Shown here: positions 34,279-44,138 of the stretch, in pieces
How positions within the stretch are numbered: the first letter of the stretch is position 1
Layout of the letters: every line of letters starts with the position of its first letter
NCBI GenBank assembly: GCA_050950345.1
Contig: JBMNHK010000003.1
Coordinates: 244,658-308,657 of the forward strand
Direction of reading: 5' to 3'
DNA: 64,000 nt
Source: Pelotomaculum_C sp050950345
GTDB taxonomy: Bacteria > Bacillota > Desulfotomaculia > Desulfotomaculales > Pelotomaculaceae
The notes under the pieces: generated by a model
Database searches by the model: none
The model's input: only the letters and a program-made list of their open reading frames with translations
What the model was told of the DNA's origin: nothing
Translations under genes and position numbers: made by a program

Positions 34279-35721
34279 TTATTCGGCCAGTTTTTCCTCC
34301 AGCAGGTTGTTGACCATACCGGGGTTAGCTTTGCCTTTGGTGGCCTTCATCACCTGGCCGACCAAAAAGCCGAGGGCCTTCTTTTTTCCGGATTGAAAGT
34401 CAGCCACCGATTTAGGGTTGTTGGCAATGACCTCGTTAACTATCTGAGTCAACCACTCCTCATCAGATATTTGGGCCAGCCCTTTCTCTTCGATAATTTG
34501 CTGCGGCTCCTTACCTTCCTCAAACATGATCTCAAATACTTCTTTGCCCATCTTGTTGCTGAGGGTGCCTTTTTCGATCAATTTCAACAGGGCTGCAAGT
34601 CCGCCAGGGGTAATCTTAGACTCGCCCAGCTCCAGATTGCTGGCATTCAACAGCCGTAACAACTCGCCCATCAGCCAATTGCTTACAGTCTTGGCGTCCG
34701 GGTATTCTTTAATCGTGGCGTCAAAGAACTCGGCCAGGGCCAAAGAACTGGTAATCACTTCGGCATCCCCCGCGGGCAGTCCATACTCTTCAACAAGGCG
34801 TTTTCTGCGGGCGTCCGGCAGCTCCGGTATGCCGGTCCTAACTTGCTCAATCCATTCCACATCCAACTCAATCGGAACCAGTTCATGATCGATAAAACAC
34901 CGGTAATCCGGATTCTCCTTATTGCGCATGGCTACGGTAATGCCTTTGTTTTCATCCCAACCCCGAGTTTCCTCGATAACCTGACCTCCTTCCTCCAGGA
35001 TATCGATCTGACGTTCCACCTCATACTCGATGGCCCGCTGCACCGCACGGAAGGAGTTCATATTCTTAATTTCCGTCCTAGTGCCTAAAGCCGTGGTACC
35101 TACAGGGCGTATTGAGACATTGGCATCGCAACGAAGTGAACCTTGCTCCATCTTAACATCGGATACACCGGCATATTCAAGAATTGCTTTCAGCTTCTCG
35201 AGATAGGCTTTGGCCTCTTCACCCGACCGTAAGTCAGGTTCCGAAACTATTTCAATAAGAGGCATGCCGGAGCGGTTATAGTCCACATAAGAAGTGCTGG
35301 CACCAATAATGGAGCCTCCAGAGTGGATCAATTTCCCCGGATCTTCCTCTATATGTATCCGGGTAATGTTAATCCGTTTGTTCCGGCCATCTATGTTAAT
35401 ATCAAGATATCCCTGGTAAGCTATAGGCCGAAAGTACTGAGAGAGCTGATAGCCTTTGGGCAAGTCGGGGTAAAAGTAGTTCTTTCTGTCAAACCAGGTG
35501 TATGTTCCTATGGTGCTGTTCAGAGCCAGACCAGCTTTAACAGCCAGCTCCACAGCTTTTTTGTTTAGGACGCCTACGCTGCCCGGCAAGCCCAGGCAGA
35601 CAGGACACACCTGAGTATTGGGCTCCTTTCCGAATTCAGTGGAACAACCGCAGAATAATTTGGACTCCGTCTTTAATTCTACATGAACCTCCAAGCCGAT
35701 AACTGCTTCGTAATTACTCAT
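34279..35721 (-). CDS. gatB: Asp/Glu-tRNA amidotransferase subunit GatB
   Basis: 480 residues. GatB phosphorylates mischarged Glu-tRNA(Gln) or Asp-tRNA(Asn) and amidates it. All landmarks are intact: EVHVELKTESKLFCGC and CPVCLGLPG (zinc Cys), FDRKNYFYPDLPKGYQLSQY, RIHIEEDPGKLIH, and MEQGSLRCDANVSIRP. The C-terminal YqeY-like domain (about 330-480) is complete. It follows gatA by 25 bases; no paralogous gat genes are seen in the window. Its intactness argues that the operon works even though gatA has lost its active site. Confidence 0.96.
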   Translation of the reverse strand: MSNYEAVIGLEVHVELKTESKLFCGCSTEFGKEPNTQVCPVCLGLPGSVGVLNKKAVELAVKAGLALNSTIGTYTWFDRKNYFYPDLPKGYQLSQYFRPIAYQGYLDINIDGRNKRINITRIHIEEDPGKLIHSGGSIIGASTSYVDYNRSGMPLIEIVSEPDLRSGEEAKAYLEKLKAILEYAGVSDVKMEQGSLRCDANVSIRPVGTTALGTRTEIKNMNSFRAVQRAIEYEVERQIDILEEGGQVIEETRGWDENKGITVAMRNKENPDYRCFIDHELVPIELDVEWIEQVRTGIPELPDARRKRLVEEYGLPAGDAEVITSSLALAEFFDATIKEYPDAKTVSNWLMGELLRLLNASNLELGESKITPGGLAALLKLIEKGTLSNKMGKEVFEIMFEEGKEPQQIIEEKGLAQISDEEWLTQIVNEVIANNPKSVADFQSGKKKALGFLVGQVMKATKGKANPGMVNNLLEEKLAE

Positions 35722-35746
35722 CTTGACCCCCTGTAAACATAAATTA

Positions 35747-37207
35747 TTAACGAGACAGACCGGGTTGCAGCTTGGTTTGGTCTGTGTTCTGCTCTAAGGT
35801 GTAGCCCACCCTTAACAAAGTTCTCTCGTCAAAAGACCGGGCAATAAACTGCAGGCCAACGGGCAGCCCATCCGCTGTCCCAAAGGGCAAGGACATGGCC
35901 GGCAGACCGGTCATGTTAGCCGGTAGTGTATAGATATCAGACAGATACATTGCCAAGGGATCATCCGCTTTTTCTCCAACTTTGAAGGCAACTGTAGGAC
36001 TGGTGGGAGTTAAAAGGCAATCAAATTCCTCCAGTGCCCGCTCAAAGTCATGTTTAATCAAGGTTCGAATCTGAAGGGCCTTTACATAAAAGTCAGCATA
36101 ATTATCTTTGCTCAGTACATGAGTGCCCAGCATCAGACGTCTTTTCACCTCTGCTCCAAAACCCTGGCTGCGGGTCTTTTTAAACATGCTTAAGACATCT
36201 TCAGCCTCCACCCTTAGACCATATCTAACCCCGTCATAACGGGCCAGGTTAGAACTGGCTTCAGCAGAAGAAATGATGTAGTAGGCAGCAGGAGCATATT
36301 CGATATGGGGCAGGGTTACCTCTGCGCAAACAGCCCCTAACTCCTCCAGTTTGGAGACCGCTTCCCGCAGCTTAGCCGCTACGCCAGGTGCTGTTCCCGT
36401 TTTAAAATATTCTGTGGGCACCCCGATTCTCAATCCTTGAACATCATTGATCAGGTAGTTTTTGAAATCAGGCGTTTCGGCCTGAATCGATGTTGAATCC
36501 AAAGTATCATAGCCGCAGATAACATTGAGCACCAGAGCTAAATCCGTCATATCCCGGGTTAAGGGCCCGATTTGATCCAGGGAAGAAGCATAGGATATCA
36601 GCCCGTTGCGGGAAACATAACCGTAAGTAGGCTTAAGGCCTATTATCCCGCAAAAAGCCGCCGGTTGGCGAATATCACCACAGGTGTCCGCACCCAAAGC
36701 AAAGGCCGCCTCTCCCGCCGCCACTGCAACGGCTGAACCACCACAGGCACCACCGGGCACTGCTGCTGAATCAAAAGGATTTTTGCTGCTGAAAAAAGCC
36801 GAATTCTCAGTAGAAGACCCCATACCAAACTCATCCAGATTACATTTGCCAATGATCACAGCACCGGCTGTCTTTAATCTAGCTACGGCAGTAGCATCAT
36901 AGGGCGGGATAAAATTATGCAGCATACTGGAAGCACAGGTTGTCCTTATTCCGTCCGTACAAATATTGTCACTTACAGCCACCGGAATCCCTGCTAAAGC
37001 TGAGAGTGACTCTCCCCTGGCAAGCCTCTGATCAACATCCTCGGCCCGGGCGAGTGCTTCTTCTTTAGTCACCGTGACAAAAGCCCGGGTTTCATCTTCG
37101 ATTTGATTAAGATGTTCAAGATAGTCTTTAGTTACTTCCGCAGCGCTGACTTCTTTACCCTGGATCAGCTCACTAAGCTGATGAACCGCTAATGTATGTA
37201 ATTGCAT
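35747..37207 (-). CDS. gatA: GatA-type amidase subunit with all three catalytic residues replaced
   Basis: 486 residues, full length, with strong identity to GatA throughout. It should hydrolyse glutamine with the Lys79 / cis-Ser154 / Ser178 triad (Staphylococcus numbering, which this sequence follows). Here residue 79 is Ser (PVAVSDNIC, codon at 36971-36973), 154 is Ala (PGGACGGS, 36746-36748) and 178 is Asp (DTCGDIRQP, 36674-36676). New cysteines appear at 155 and 176. The ligand and interface segments GTHVLSKDNYADFYVKALQI and FGTADGLPVGLQFIARSFDE remain. It lies between gatC (14 bases) and gatB. I call it GatA by descent; a working glutaminase is unlikely by the normal mechanism. A Cys-based or metal-bound activity is possible. 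Confidence 0.93.
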   Translation of the reverse strand: MQLHTLAVHQLSELIQGKEVSAAEVTKDYLEHLNQIEDETRAFVTVTKEEALARAEDVDQRLARGESLSALAGIPVAVSDNICTDGIRTTCASSMLHNFIPPYDATAVARLKTAGAVIIGKCNLDEFGMGSSTENSAFFSSKNPFDSAAVPGGACGGSAVAVAAGEAAFALGADTCGDIRQPAAFCGIIGLKPTYGYVSRNGLISYASSLDQIGPLTRDMTDLALVLNVICGYDTLDSTSIQAETPDFKNYLINDVQGLRIGVPTEYFKTGTAPGVAAKLREAVSKLEELGAVCAEVTLPHIEYAPAAYYIISSAEASSNLARYDGVRYGLRVEAEDVLSMFKKTRSQGFGAEVKRRLMLGTHVLSKDNYADFYVKALQIRTLIKHDFERALEEFDCLLTPTSPTVAFKVGEKADDPLAMYLSDIYTLPANMTGLPAMSLPFGTADGLPVGLQFIARSFDERTLLRVGYTLEQNTDQTKLQPGLSR

Positions 37208-37221
37208 AATCTACCTCCTGC

Positions 37222-37512
37222 TTAAACGATACGGGGCACCGTAAACATCCCTGCTTGCTCTTCCGGGGCATTAGCCAAAACCCGCTCTTGAGCCAGACCA
37301 GACTGCAGCTTATCCTCCCTGAACACATTCCTAAGTGAGGGGATGTGAGCGGCAGGCTCCACGCTACCGGTATCCAGCTTATTCACAACATCAAGGTATT
37401 CCAGTATGGCATCAAGAGAATGGAGATAGGATGCTTTCTCTTCCTCTGCCACTTCAAGGCGGCTCAAATGTGCTAGTCGCTCCAAATCTTTCCCGGTAAT
37501 TCTCATTGGCAT
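37222..37512 (-). CDS. gatC: Asp/Glu-tRNA amidotransferase subunit GatC
   Basis: About 96 residues; the belt subunit that wraps GatA and GatB. Visible are ITGKDLERLAHLSRLEVAEE and the C-terminal NVFREDKLQSGLAQERVLAN with APEEQAGMFTVPRIV. ATG 37512 with AAGGATG in front is better than the first ATG at 37521. It is the first gene of gatCAB and contains the usual GatA-docking tail, which suggests GatA is still held in the complex. Confidence 0.93.
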   Translation of the reverse strand: MPMRITGKDLERLAHLSRLEVAEEEKASYLHSLDAILEYLDVVNKLDTGSVEPAAHIPSLRNVFREDKLQSGLAQERVLANAPEEQAGMFTVPRIV

Positions 37513-37659
37513 TCTACACATCCTTTTTGATTGAGAGTCTATATAATAATACAGATTTAATTATATTTAAAATTACGCACCATGGCAAATATAGCCATGT
37601 AATCAATAAAGCAGTTTTTATCAACCCTTTAAGATCCGTTAAACCACAACAGAATATGA

Positions 37660-37950
37660 ATCACCGCTATCCATATCGCTCCTTCTAATTCAATTATAAT
37701 TCGTAACGACCTTGAGCACGAGCTAAAGCTGCAGGATATGCTTCGTAAACAAATCAGACGAGCTCACGATCTGGGTGATTTTGGAACAGTAGAAGTTCTT
37801 GAGGAAGTATTACTGGATAGAGAAGATCTTGGGTATCATTTATTTAGCGTTCTTGAGGATGATACTCTGGTTAGAGGCATGGAACACTTAATTGATGCGA
37901 AAAAAAATAAAGCCGGCAACGGTATTGTTGATAAGCATAAGCTTCAGTAA
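37660..37950 (+). pseudogene. 3' remnant of a ferritin-like gene
   Basis: The open frame from ATG 37738 (70 residues) continues upstream in frame to 37660 without a start. It reads SIIIRNDLEHELKLQDMLRK and GDFGTVEVLEEVLLDREDLG, the last two helices of a bacterioferritin-like protein with the second di-iron E-x-x-x. The first two helices are missing. There is no start or ribosome site where the homology begins, so it is a truncated remnant. A terminator still follows. Confidence 0.7.
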
Positions 37951-37986
37951 ATAGACATTACTAAAAAATATTCTTTCACCTTTAAC

Positions 37987-38015
37987 CCACCTGCTTAACC
38001 CAGGTGGATTCTTTA
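37987..38015 (+). terminator. Terminator after the ferritin-like remnant
   Basis: CCACCTG/CAGGTGG with a 7-base loop, followed by ATTCTTTAT. Confidence 0.6.
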
Positions 38016-38228
38016 TCCGTCTGATATAGCTGCTGAAAACCGGTTAGCCTTCTGCCTCTGGACATTGTTAATCTTGCTTTCCTTTATGCTTACTGGGGAA
38101 ACAAAAAGACCCATCTTAGTTCCCTTCCGTCTGAAGAATAAGTTTGCACACGGAAATGAGGGCAGAACTAGATGGCCGCGACAACATTTCAAAATAAGCG
38201 GTATATTAATTGTGCTGGAATTCAGCAA

Positions 38229-38915
38229 TCAGGGATTAAAAAGGTTTAGCTTTGGAAACGAAAATAAATTGCCTGAGGCCCCTGCTTCTTCCGGGCGGGC
38301 AAAGGGCAGGTACTGCCCGTCCACATAGGTAACGGGATAGACTTCCCGGGCATAAATGGCCTGAATCAGATCTTTTTCATCCCGGATGCCGTCGGGGAAT
38401 ACGGTGGCATAACAGCCCACTTTTTCGCGGTTATGGGCATCGCTACCGCCCAGACAGGGCAGACCCAGCTCCTGAGCCAGAAGATAAGCATCCATATTAT
38501 GCTGATACTCGGTACTGCCGTTAAAGGCCTCCACCCCGCCCAAAAGCTTCATCTCACGTATAGCATGGCCCATGCCCCTGTTGTTTTGCCGGAAAGGATG
38601 GGCACTGATCGCCACACCACCCTTTTTAACCACCAGATCAATAAGTTCCGCCGCGTGCATCCTTTCTTGCGGAATATGCTCCAGGCCGAAAACTGTGACA
38701 TCACCCTCCCAGGTGAGCACCTCTGCCCCTGTGATAATCAAAAACCCGGTCTTTTGGGAAAGAAGGCGGGCCTCTTCTTTTATTTCATTGCTCTCATGAT
38801 CCGTGATGCAAATCCCGTCCAGCCCTATCAGCCTGGCCTGGTCAACAATTTCCTCCAGGGAGACGAGACTGTCCAGAGAATATTTTCTTTCATGTATATG
38901 GGTATCAATGATCAT
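38229..38915 (-). CDS. PHP-domain metallophosphoesterase
   Basis: 228 residues. The PHP metal site is visible in order: IDTHIHERKYS, GICITDHESNE, ITGAEVLTWEGDVTVFGLEH, AISAHPFRQNNRGMG and LGGSDAHNREKVG. These ligands are complete for a trinuclear site. It belongs to the small stand-alone PHP class (related to histidinol phosphatase and to TrpH). The natural substrate is not evident. Start ATG 38915. Confidence 0.88.
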   Translation of the reverse strand: MIIDTHIHERKYSLDSLVSLEEIVDQARLIGLDGICITDHESNEIKEEARLLSQKTGFLIITGAEVLTWEGDVTVFGLEHIPQERMHAAELIDLVVKKGGVAISAHPFRQNNRGMGHAIREMKLLGGVEAFNGSTEYQHNMDAYLLAQELGLPCLGGSDAHNREKVGCYATVFPDGIRDEKDLIQAIYAREVYPVTYVDGQYLPFARPEEAGASGNLFSFPKLNLFNP

Positions 38916-39058
38916 GGCTCATATCCTTATTATCTTTAACTTGGTAAAACTCACAATCTCATCATATCATTCTGCCCCCAATTTGAAAAATTAAAGATTT
39001 TTATCCGTTGTTCCGTTCTGATAAATTTTTTATAACGCCCTTACTCACATTTTATTAA

Positions 39059-39430
39059 CTATTGTGTACCTATACGCTCCTCAAGCCATTTCTTTAGGAT
39101 CGTTGCATGATTGATCGTCTGGCTCTTTGCAGCATAAATCAATGTCACATTGACATGTTCAAGTTTTTGTCTGATACGATCTGCAAATTCATCTGAAAAC
39201 TCATTATGCTCCAGCTCATGAATATATTTTCTTTTAAATTCCTCCATCAATGCCGGATCATGATGAAATTCTTTTCTAATTTCGGTACTTGGAGTAATTG
39301 ATTTCGCCCATTCTTCAATATTGGCCTTTTCTTTGCTGATCCCCCTGGGCCACAAACGATCAACCAGCACTCTATACCCGTCATCTTCCTCCGGAGGCTC
39401 GTATATTCTCTTAATTTTTATAAGCTTCAT
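39059..39430 (-). CDS. DUF488 (YeaO-like) protein
   Basis: 123 residues, typical family length. It starts IKIKRIYEPPEEDDGYRVLV, then DRLWPRGISKEKANIEEWAK, and ends VTLIYAAKSQTINHATILKK. Family function is unknown. It lies alone between a PHP gene and thiC. Confidence 0.88.
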   Translation of the reverse strand: MKLIKIKRIYEPPEEDDGYRVLVDRLWPRGISKEKANIEEWAKSITPSTEIRKEFHHDPALMEEFKRKYIHELEHNEFSDEFADRIRQKLEHVNVTLIYAAKSQTINHATILKKWLEERIGTQ

Positions 39431-39546
39431 AACAAACTCCTAAAATAGCCCGGATATCCCGGCTAAAACTTTTAACATCACAGGTATTCTCTTCATCATT
39501 CTATACTATAACTGATAAATGAAAAACACTCCATATCCGTTCTTTA

Positions 39547-40851
39547 CTACAAAATATCGATATGCTCTCCTGCAAGTGCCTTATTCATACTTCTTATTGC
39601 GCAGAATTTTCCACACATGGAACAGGTGTCTTCATGCTTGGGTTCTCTATCAGCGCGAATTGCCTTTGCCCTATCCGGGTTTATAGCACACTCCCATTGT
39701 GCTTCCCAGTCAAACTCTCTTCTTGCATCCGCCATCCTATCGTCAATCTCCCTTGCCCCTCTTACACCTTTGGCAATATCTGCTGCATGGGCAGCAATCC
39801 TTGAGGCAATGATACCCTGCTTTACATCCTCTAAATTCGGCAATGCCAGGTGTTCTGCAGGTGTAACATAACACAAAAAGGCCGCACCGGCTGAAGCTGC
39901 AATGGCGCCCCCGATTGCTGATGTTATATGGTCGTAGCCAGGTGCTATATCCGTTACCAGTGGTCCCAATACATAAAACGGCGCCCCATTACATATGGTT
40001 TGCTGCATTTTTATATTGGCAGCAATCTGGTCAATAGGCATATGTCCGGGTCCCTCCACCATTACCTGGACATCTTTTTCCCAGGCCCTTTTGGTAAGTT
40101 CACCCAGACGAACAAGCTCCTCAATCTGGCACACATCCGATGCATCTGCAAGGCACCCTGGCCTGCAGGCATCTCCTAGTGATACTGTCACATCATATTC
40201 ACGGCATATATCAAGAATTTCGTCGTAATACTCATAGAAAGGATTCTCTTTACCTGTCATAGACATCCACGCAAATACCAGAGAGCCACCCCTTGATACG
40301 ATATTCATTTTTCTTTTATGTTTTTTTATCTGTTCTATAGTTTTTCTTGTAATGCCGCAGTGCAAAGTGACAAAATCAACTCCATCCTCAGCATGAAGTC
40401 TTACTATGTCAATGAAATCTTTAGCTGTAAGGGTGTTTAAATCTCTCTGGTAGTGAATAATTGAATCGTATACCGGCACGGTCCCTATCATAACCGGACA
40501 CTCTGATATAAGCTTTCTGCGAAAAGGAATAGTATTTCCGTGTGAAGATAAATCCATAATCGCATGAGCCCCCATATTAACTGCTTCCATTACTTTTTTC
40601 ATTTCCATTTCATAATCCTTGCAATCTATAGAAACCCCAAGGTTTACATTTATCTTTGTCTTCAACATAGATCCAACTCCCTGTGGGTCTATACATTTAT
40701 GGTTTTTGTTTGCACATATAACCACTTTTCCGGCTGCAACTAACGGCATCAGTTCTTCAGCCGTCATCAGCTCTTTTTCAGCCACCTTTTTCAGTTCCTC
40801 AGTAACAATTCCTTTTCTTGCAGCTTCCATTTGCGTTGCATATCCCCTCAT
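39547..40851 (-). CDS. thiC: Phosphomethylpyrimidine synthase ThiC
   Basis: 434 residues, the shorter clostridial form. Radical-SAM rearrangement of AIR to HMP-P. The C-terminal cluster motif is CSMCGKFC (C-x2-C-x4-C), and the fold shows HGNTIPFRRKLISECPVMIG and DACRPGCLADASD. GAGGTG precedes ATG 40851. A TPP riboswitch lies just upstream. A 50-base relic of a second thiC exists at 50,521-50,575. Confidence 0.97.
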   Translation of the reverse strand: MRGYATQMEAARKGIVTEELKKVAEKELMTAEELMPLVAAGKVVICANKNHKCIDPQGVGSMLKTKINVNLGVSIDCKDYEMEMKKVMEAVNMGAHAIMDLSSHGNTIPFRRKLISECPVMIGTVPVYDSIIHYQRDLNTLTAKDFIDIVRLHAEDGVDFVTLHCGITRKTIEQIKKHKRKMNIVSRGGSLVFAWMSMTGKENPFYEYYDEILDICREYDVTVSLGDACRPGCLADASDVCQIEELVRLGELTKRAWEKDVQVMVEGPGHMPIDQIAANIKMQQTICNGAPFYVLGPLVTDIAPGYDHITSAIGGAIAASAGAAFLCYVTPAEHLALPNLEDVKQGIIASRIAAHAADIAKGVRGAREIDDRMADARREFDWEAQWECAINPDRAKAIRADREPKHEDTCSMCGKFCAIRSMNKALAGEHIDIL

Positions 40852-40907
40852 TAATTACTTCACCTCTTTGTAGAAATTACAACTATGTTTAAGCGTCTTG
40901 TTAACAT

Positions 40908-41048
40908 AAAAAAACTGCATATATACCAATGAAAGCATATATGCAGCAATTTCTGCTAATTATATCCCTACGTTGGCATTACCCAAATCAGGTTGCGGGT
41001 CTAAGCACACAGCTTACTCTCAGCCTGCTTATTGCAAGCTCCCCTTTT
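40908..41048 (-). ncRNA. TPP riboswitch (THI element) with terminator
   Basis: On the minus strand: GGGGAGC, GGCTGAGAGT, GACCC, ACCTGATTTGGGTAATGCCA and ACGTAGGGA, the TPP aptamer core. A terminator stem (CTGCATATA at 40915-40923 with TATATGCAG at 40937-40945), T-rich on the exit side, follows and precedes thiC. Confidence 0.96.
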
Positions 41049-41155
41049 GTAATCACTTCTAAATTATACTACAACAAAACGAAGAATCAACCGTAAATCT
41101 CACATTATATATTACCTCGCTAGTTTACGCCTTAGGAGGCTTAACGGCTTTCCCA

Positions 41156-41851
41156 CTACCTATCTTTGCTATCCGAAACAAGCGCTGCAGTCAAGTCCAG
41201 CGGCTCCATAATCTTTCCGTCTTTATAGACTCGCATGTTACCTGATGAGATCTCGTCTATCAGCATTACATTGCCAGCGTTGTCGATGCCGAATTCCAAT
41301 TTTATATCGTAAAGTTCTAACCCTTTTCTCTGAAGCAGATCACTAATCAAAGCTGTAATCTTCTGAGTGCTTGTTTTGATTTCTGCAAATTGCGCAGCGG
41401 ACATAATGCCCAGGGCCTCCAAACCTTCCACCGTAACTAAAGGATCCCCTCTTTGATCATCCTTTAACGTAGCTTCTACGTAAGCGTTCAGCTTGTCCCC
41501 TTCCTGCACATAGGCTCCATAACGGCGCAGAAAACTCCCCACCGCTCTATAGCGACAGATAATCTCCAGCCCCTTACCGAAGGTTTTTGCTGCTTTGACG
41601 TCCATGGTTCCGTTTTCTATATCGGCACTTATATAGTGGGTTTGGATGCCTGCTTTTTGCAGCATTTCAAAGAACATGGCGGATACCCTAAGGTTTCCTT
41701 TTCCTATCCCTTCAATGGAAAGGCCCACTGTGTTGGCCCCGGGATCAAAAACGCCATTTTCACCTGTCACATCATCCTTGAATTTCAAGCGGTAGTTCCC
41801 GTTTTCCAGGGCAAATACATCTTTGGTTTTGCCCTCGTATAGTTTTTTCAT
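41156..41851 (-). CDS. purC: SAICAR synthetase PurC
   Basis: 231 residues, usual length. Joins aspartate to CAIR in purine synthesis. LYEGKTKDVFALENGNYRLKF is shortened here to LYEGKTKDVFALENG, followed by FKDDVTGENGVFDPGA; substrate loop ICRYRAVGSFLRRYG; and IDEISSGNMRVYKDGK. Ribosome site AAAGGAG. It stands alone, away from purL/purQ at 1.4-5 kb. Confidence 0.96.
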   Translation of the reverse strand: MKKLYEGKTKDVFALENGNYRLKFKDDVTGENGVFDPGANTVGLSIEGIGKGNLRVSAMFFEMLQKAGIQTHYISADIENGTMDVKAAKTFGKGLEIICRYRAVGSFLRRYGAYVQEGDKLNAYVEATLKDDQRGDPLVTVEGLEALGIMSAAQFAEIKTSTQKITALISDLLQRKGLELYDIKLEFGIDNAGNVMLIDEISSGNMRVYKDGKIMEPLDLTAALVSDSKDR

Positions 41852-42193
41852 AGTAGAGCTCCTTTCCTAATTCCTTCATTATAGAAGCTAACCCTTAAGC
41901 GGATTTAATTTTTATTCACCGAATATGCGGCAGATCCTTTCTATCTCTTTAAATACTGGACCGAAAAACATCTGCCAAATACAATATACTCCATTGCCAG
42001 GTATTGTCCCTGAAGGTGTTGCCGTATTTCATCAAAAAACTTTCGATGTCAACCGTTCTGTGCTTCCTCAATCATATAGGAAATAAGCTGTCAGGGTAGT
42101 CAATTTTTTCGCCCTTATCAATATTATAGTGTTCGTCTATTATGTTTAAAGCCCTAAATTTGTCGCCAATAGCAAGGTGTTTGCTTATTTTAT
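41852..42193. other. Gap with a coding-like minus-strand remnant
   Basis: On the minus strand, from about 42186 to 41960, one frame reads with coding texture (HLAIGDKFRALNIIDEHYNI, later VDIESFLMKYGNTFRD), broken by a TGA near 42073. No start codon or ribosome site is found. I read it as a decayed fragment of an unknown gene. Confidence 0.4.
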
Positions 42194-43792
42194 CTATTTA
42201 AGAAACGGCAGAGATATCTGATCCAGATGCACATCAACTACAAATGGTTTGTCGGAACTTATACCTTCCCTCAACACATTTTCCAGTTGTTGAGGCTCTG
42301 TGACATTGCTTCCTTCTGCGCCAAAGGACTTGGCAAGAGTTGCGAAATCCGGGACTGTAATGTCGCACCCAAAAGGTGTTAGTCCCTTGACCTCCATCTT
42401 GTTTTTCTCAAGGTTGTACTGATGATTGTTAGCAACCACTACTGTAACCGGCAGTTGATACTTCACTGCTGTTGCTATTTCACTTAGAGACATCAGGAGG
42501 CCACCATCACCTACCAGAGAGACAACTTTTTTTCCGGGCTGAGATATACATGCGCTTAAAGCTCCCGGCAACCCCCCGCCCATACTGCGCCAGTGACTGG
42601 AGACCAGCACCGTATGGTCTTCAGCCTAGGTGTCAAACCAGTGGATAAAGCCGCCAATATCACATACAATAATCGCATCTCCAGGGATAGCATTATTTAA
42701 CGTGGTCATTAGATAAGCCGGATGTATGGGAGTTGATTTGTTCTGTCCCAGATTCATGATCATTTTCTCTAGTTGCTGTTTTTCCTGAACTATTTTGTTA
42801 TGCCAGTCCTGGTTCCGGTTATGACCCAGCCGTTGGGATAAGTCCTTAATAATTTGCCCTACATCCCCGAGGATCCAATTATTAAGCATTGAGTAATCAA
42901 GGTTCTCCTGGTTGTCCACCACCTGAATTACCCTGGCTGAACCGGGCAAAAACACGGTTTCAAAGGATGCATTGCCGACCAGCAGGATGCAATCAGCTTC
43001 ATTTAAGAACGCAGGTACATAAGCCTCACCAATACCGCCAATCACCGCAGGATGCCTGTCAGGCACAATGCCTTTTGCCTGTTGAGCAAGAATTATCCCT
43101 GCACCGATCTTTTCAGCAAAATTAACGAGGCTTTCTCGCCACGCCTGCTTAGCCTTTCCAATAATGAGTAATGGTCTTTGGCAGGATTGCAACAACGCAA
43201 CAACATCTTCCAAGGCCTCAGCATAACCGTCTTCCCACAGGACGGAAGTTTTTATCTCAGATTCCGGAAACTTTGGCTTGGGAACCTTTTGCATAAAAAG
43301 GTCAACAGGAACAGATACATGCGTCACTGTATGCTCAATGACGGCCTTTGACATAGCTTTTGCAACCACAGGCAAAACACTTTCAGCATCGGTCACAAGC
43401 TCCGAACTTTTTGACACTGCTTGCATTAATGCCTGTTGGTTGATGTACTGTTTAGCATTAGTCCCGATCTTTTTCATCTGGACTTGTCCGGTTATTGCCA
43501 AAACAGGGGCTTTGTCAAAATAAGCATCAGCCAGGCCGTTGACCAGATTTGCACTTCCCGGTCCGGATGCGGCAATACAAACCCCAGTCTTTCCGGTTAG
43601 TTTGGCGTAGTAAGAAGCCATGAAAGCAGCAGCGGACTCATGGCTCGCCCCGTAAAATTTTACATCAGTCTGTTTCCCAAGAGCATCAACAAGGGGAAAA
43701 ACTGTGTCTCCAATAACTCCAAATACAGTGTCAATTCCATTTTGATGTAATAATTTTATTAGTGCTTCAGCAACAGCAACGTCTTGCCCCAT
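42194..43792 (-). pseudogene. Thiamine-diphosphate-dependent enzyme (acetolactate synthase / pyruvate oxidase type), internal TAG
   Basis: A single uninterrupted frame of 533 codons carries one TAG at codon 389 (42626-42628). The N-terminal PYR domain has ASHESAAAFMASYYAKLTG with the catalytic Glu, the middle domain binds ADP-like or FAD ligands, and the PP domain holds VGDGGLLMSLSEIATA plus NNHQYNL, the thiamine-binding GDG...N motif. The TAG falls in a variable loop between IVCDIGGFIHWFDT and AEDHTVLVSSHWRSMGG. There are no other stops and no frameshift. An AUG restart would miss the first two domains. It could be a recent nonsense mutation; pyrrolysine or readthrough is unlikely because TAG ends many genes here. 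Substrate unknown. Confidence 0.85.
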
Positions 43793-44138
43793 CTAACACA
43801 TCCTCCTTTTTCCTTCCCTTCCCAAAACACTTATCTTTTCCCGATAAACGCTATTCGTATTCCAGTTCATGTATTACTAAGGACCTGGGGTGGTCAGTTC
43901 TCGACTAGCACAGGGTAAACTTTATGATGGACACTAACAGTAGTTTCTATTCCTGTCAAACCATCCTGCGATCACATCTCGCATTTTTTACTTTTGTTAC
44001 GTATTTCAGCAAAATATTCCCATTAAGATACTAAAATGAGGCTAAGTTTAAGCGCAATATTATTGGCCTATACTTGCCTCATTTTTTACGTTTTTCTTTA
44101 GCCAAGGTGCTCGCTGCACATGGATGACGGTCAATCAT
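43793..44138. other. Gap with bidirectional hairpin
   Basis: About 350 bases without a gene. Contains the thiamine-enzyme promoter region and a bidirectional terminator-like stem at 44030-44092: AAAATGAGGC...GCCTCATTTTTT with T-rich ends on both strands. The stem lies 47 bases after the P-type ATPase stop. Confidence 0.6.

Noticed and set aside
41960..42186. TGA inside a coding-like frame as a possible selenocysteine codon (selA is present)
   Set aside because: No start codon, no Cys/Sec redox motif around the TGA, no SECIS-like hairpin evident, and the frame ends soon after. A decayed gene is simpler.
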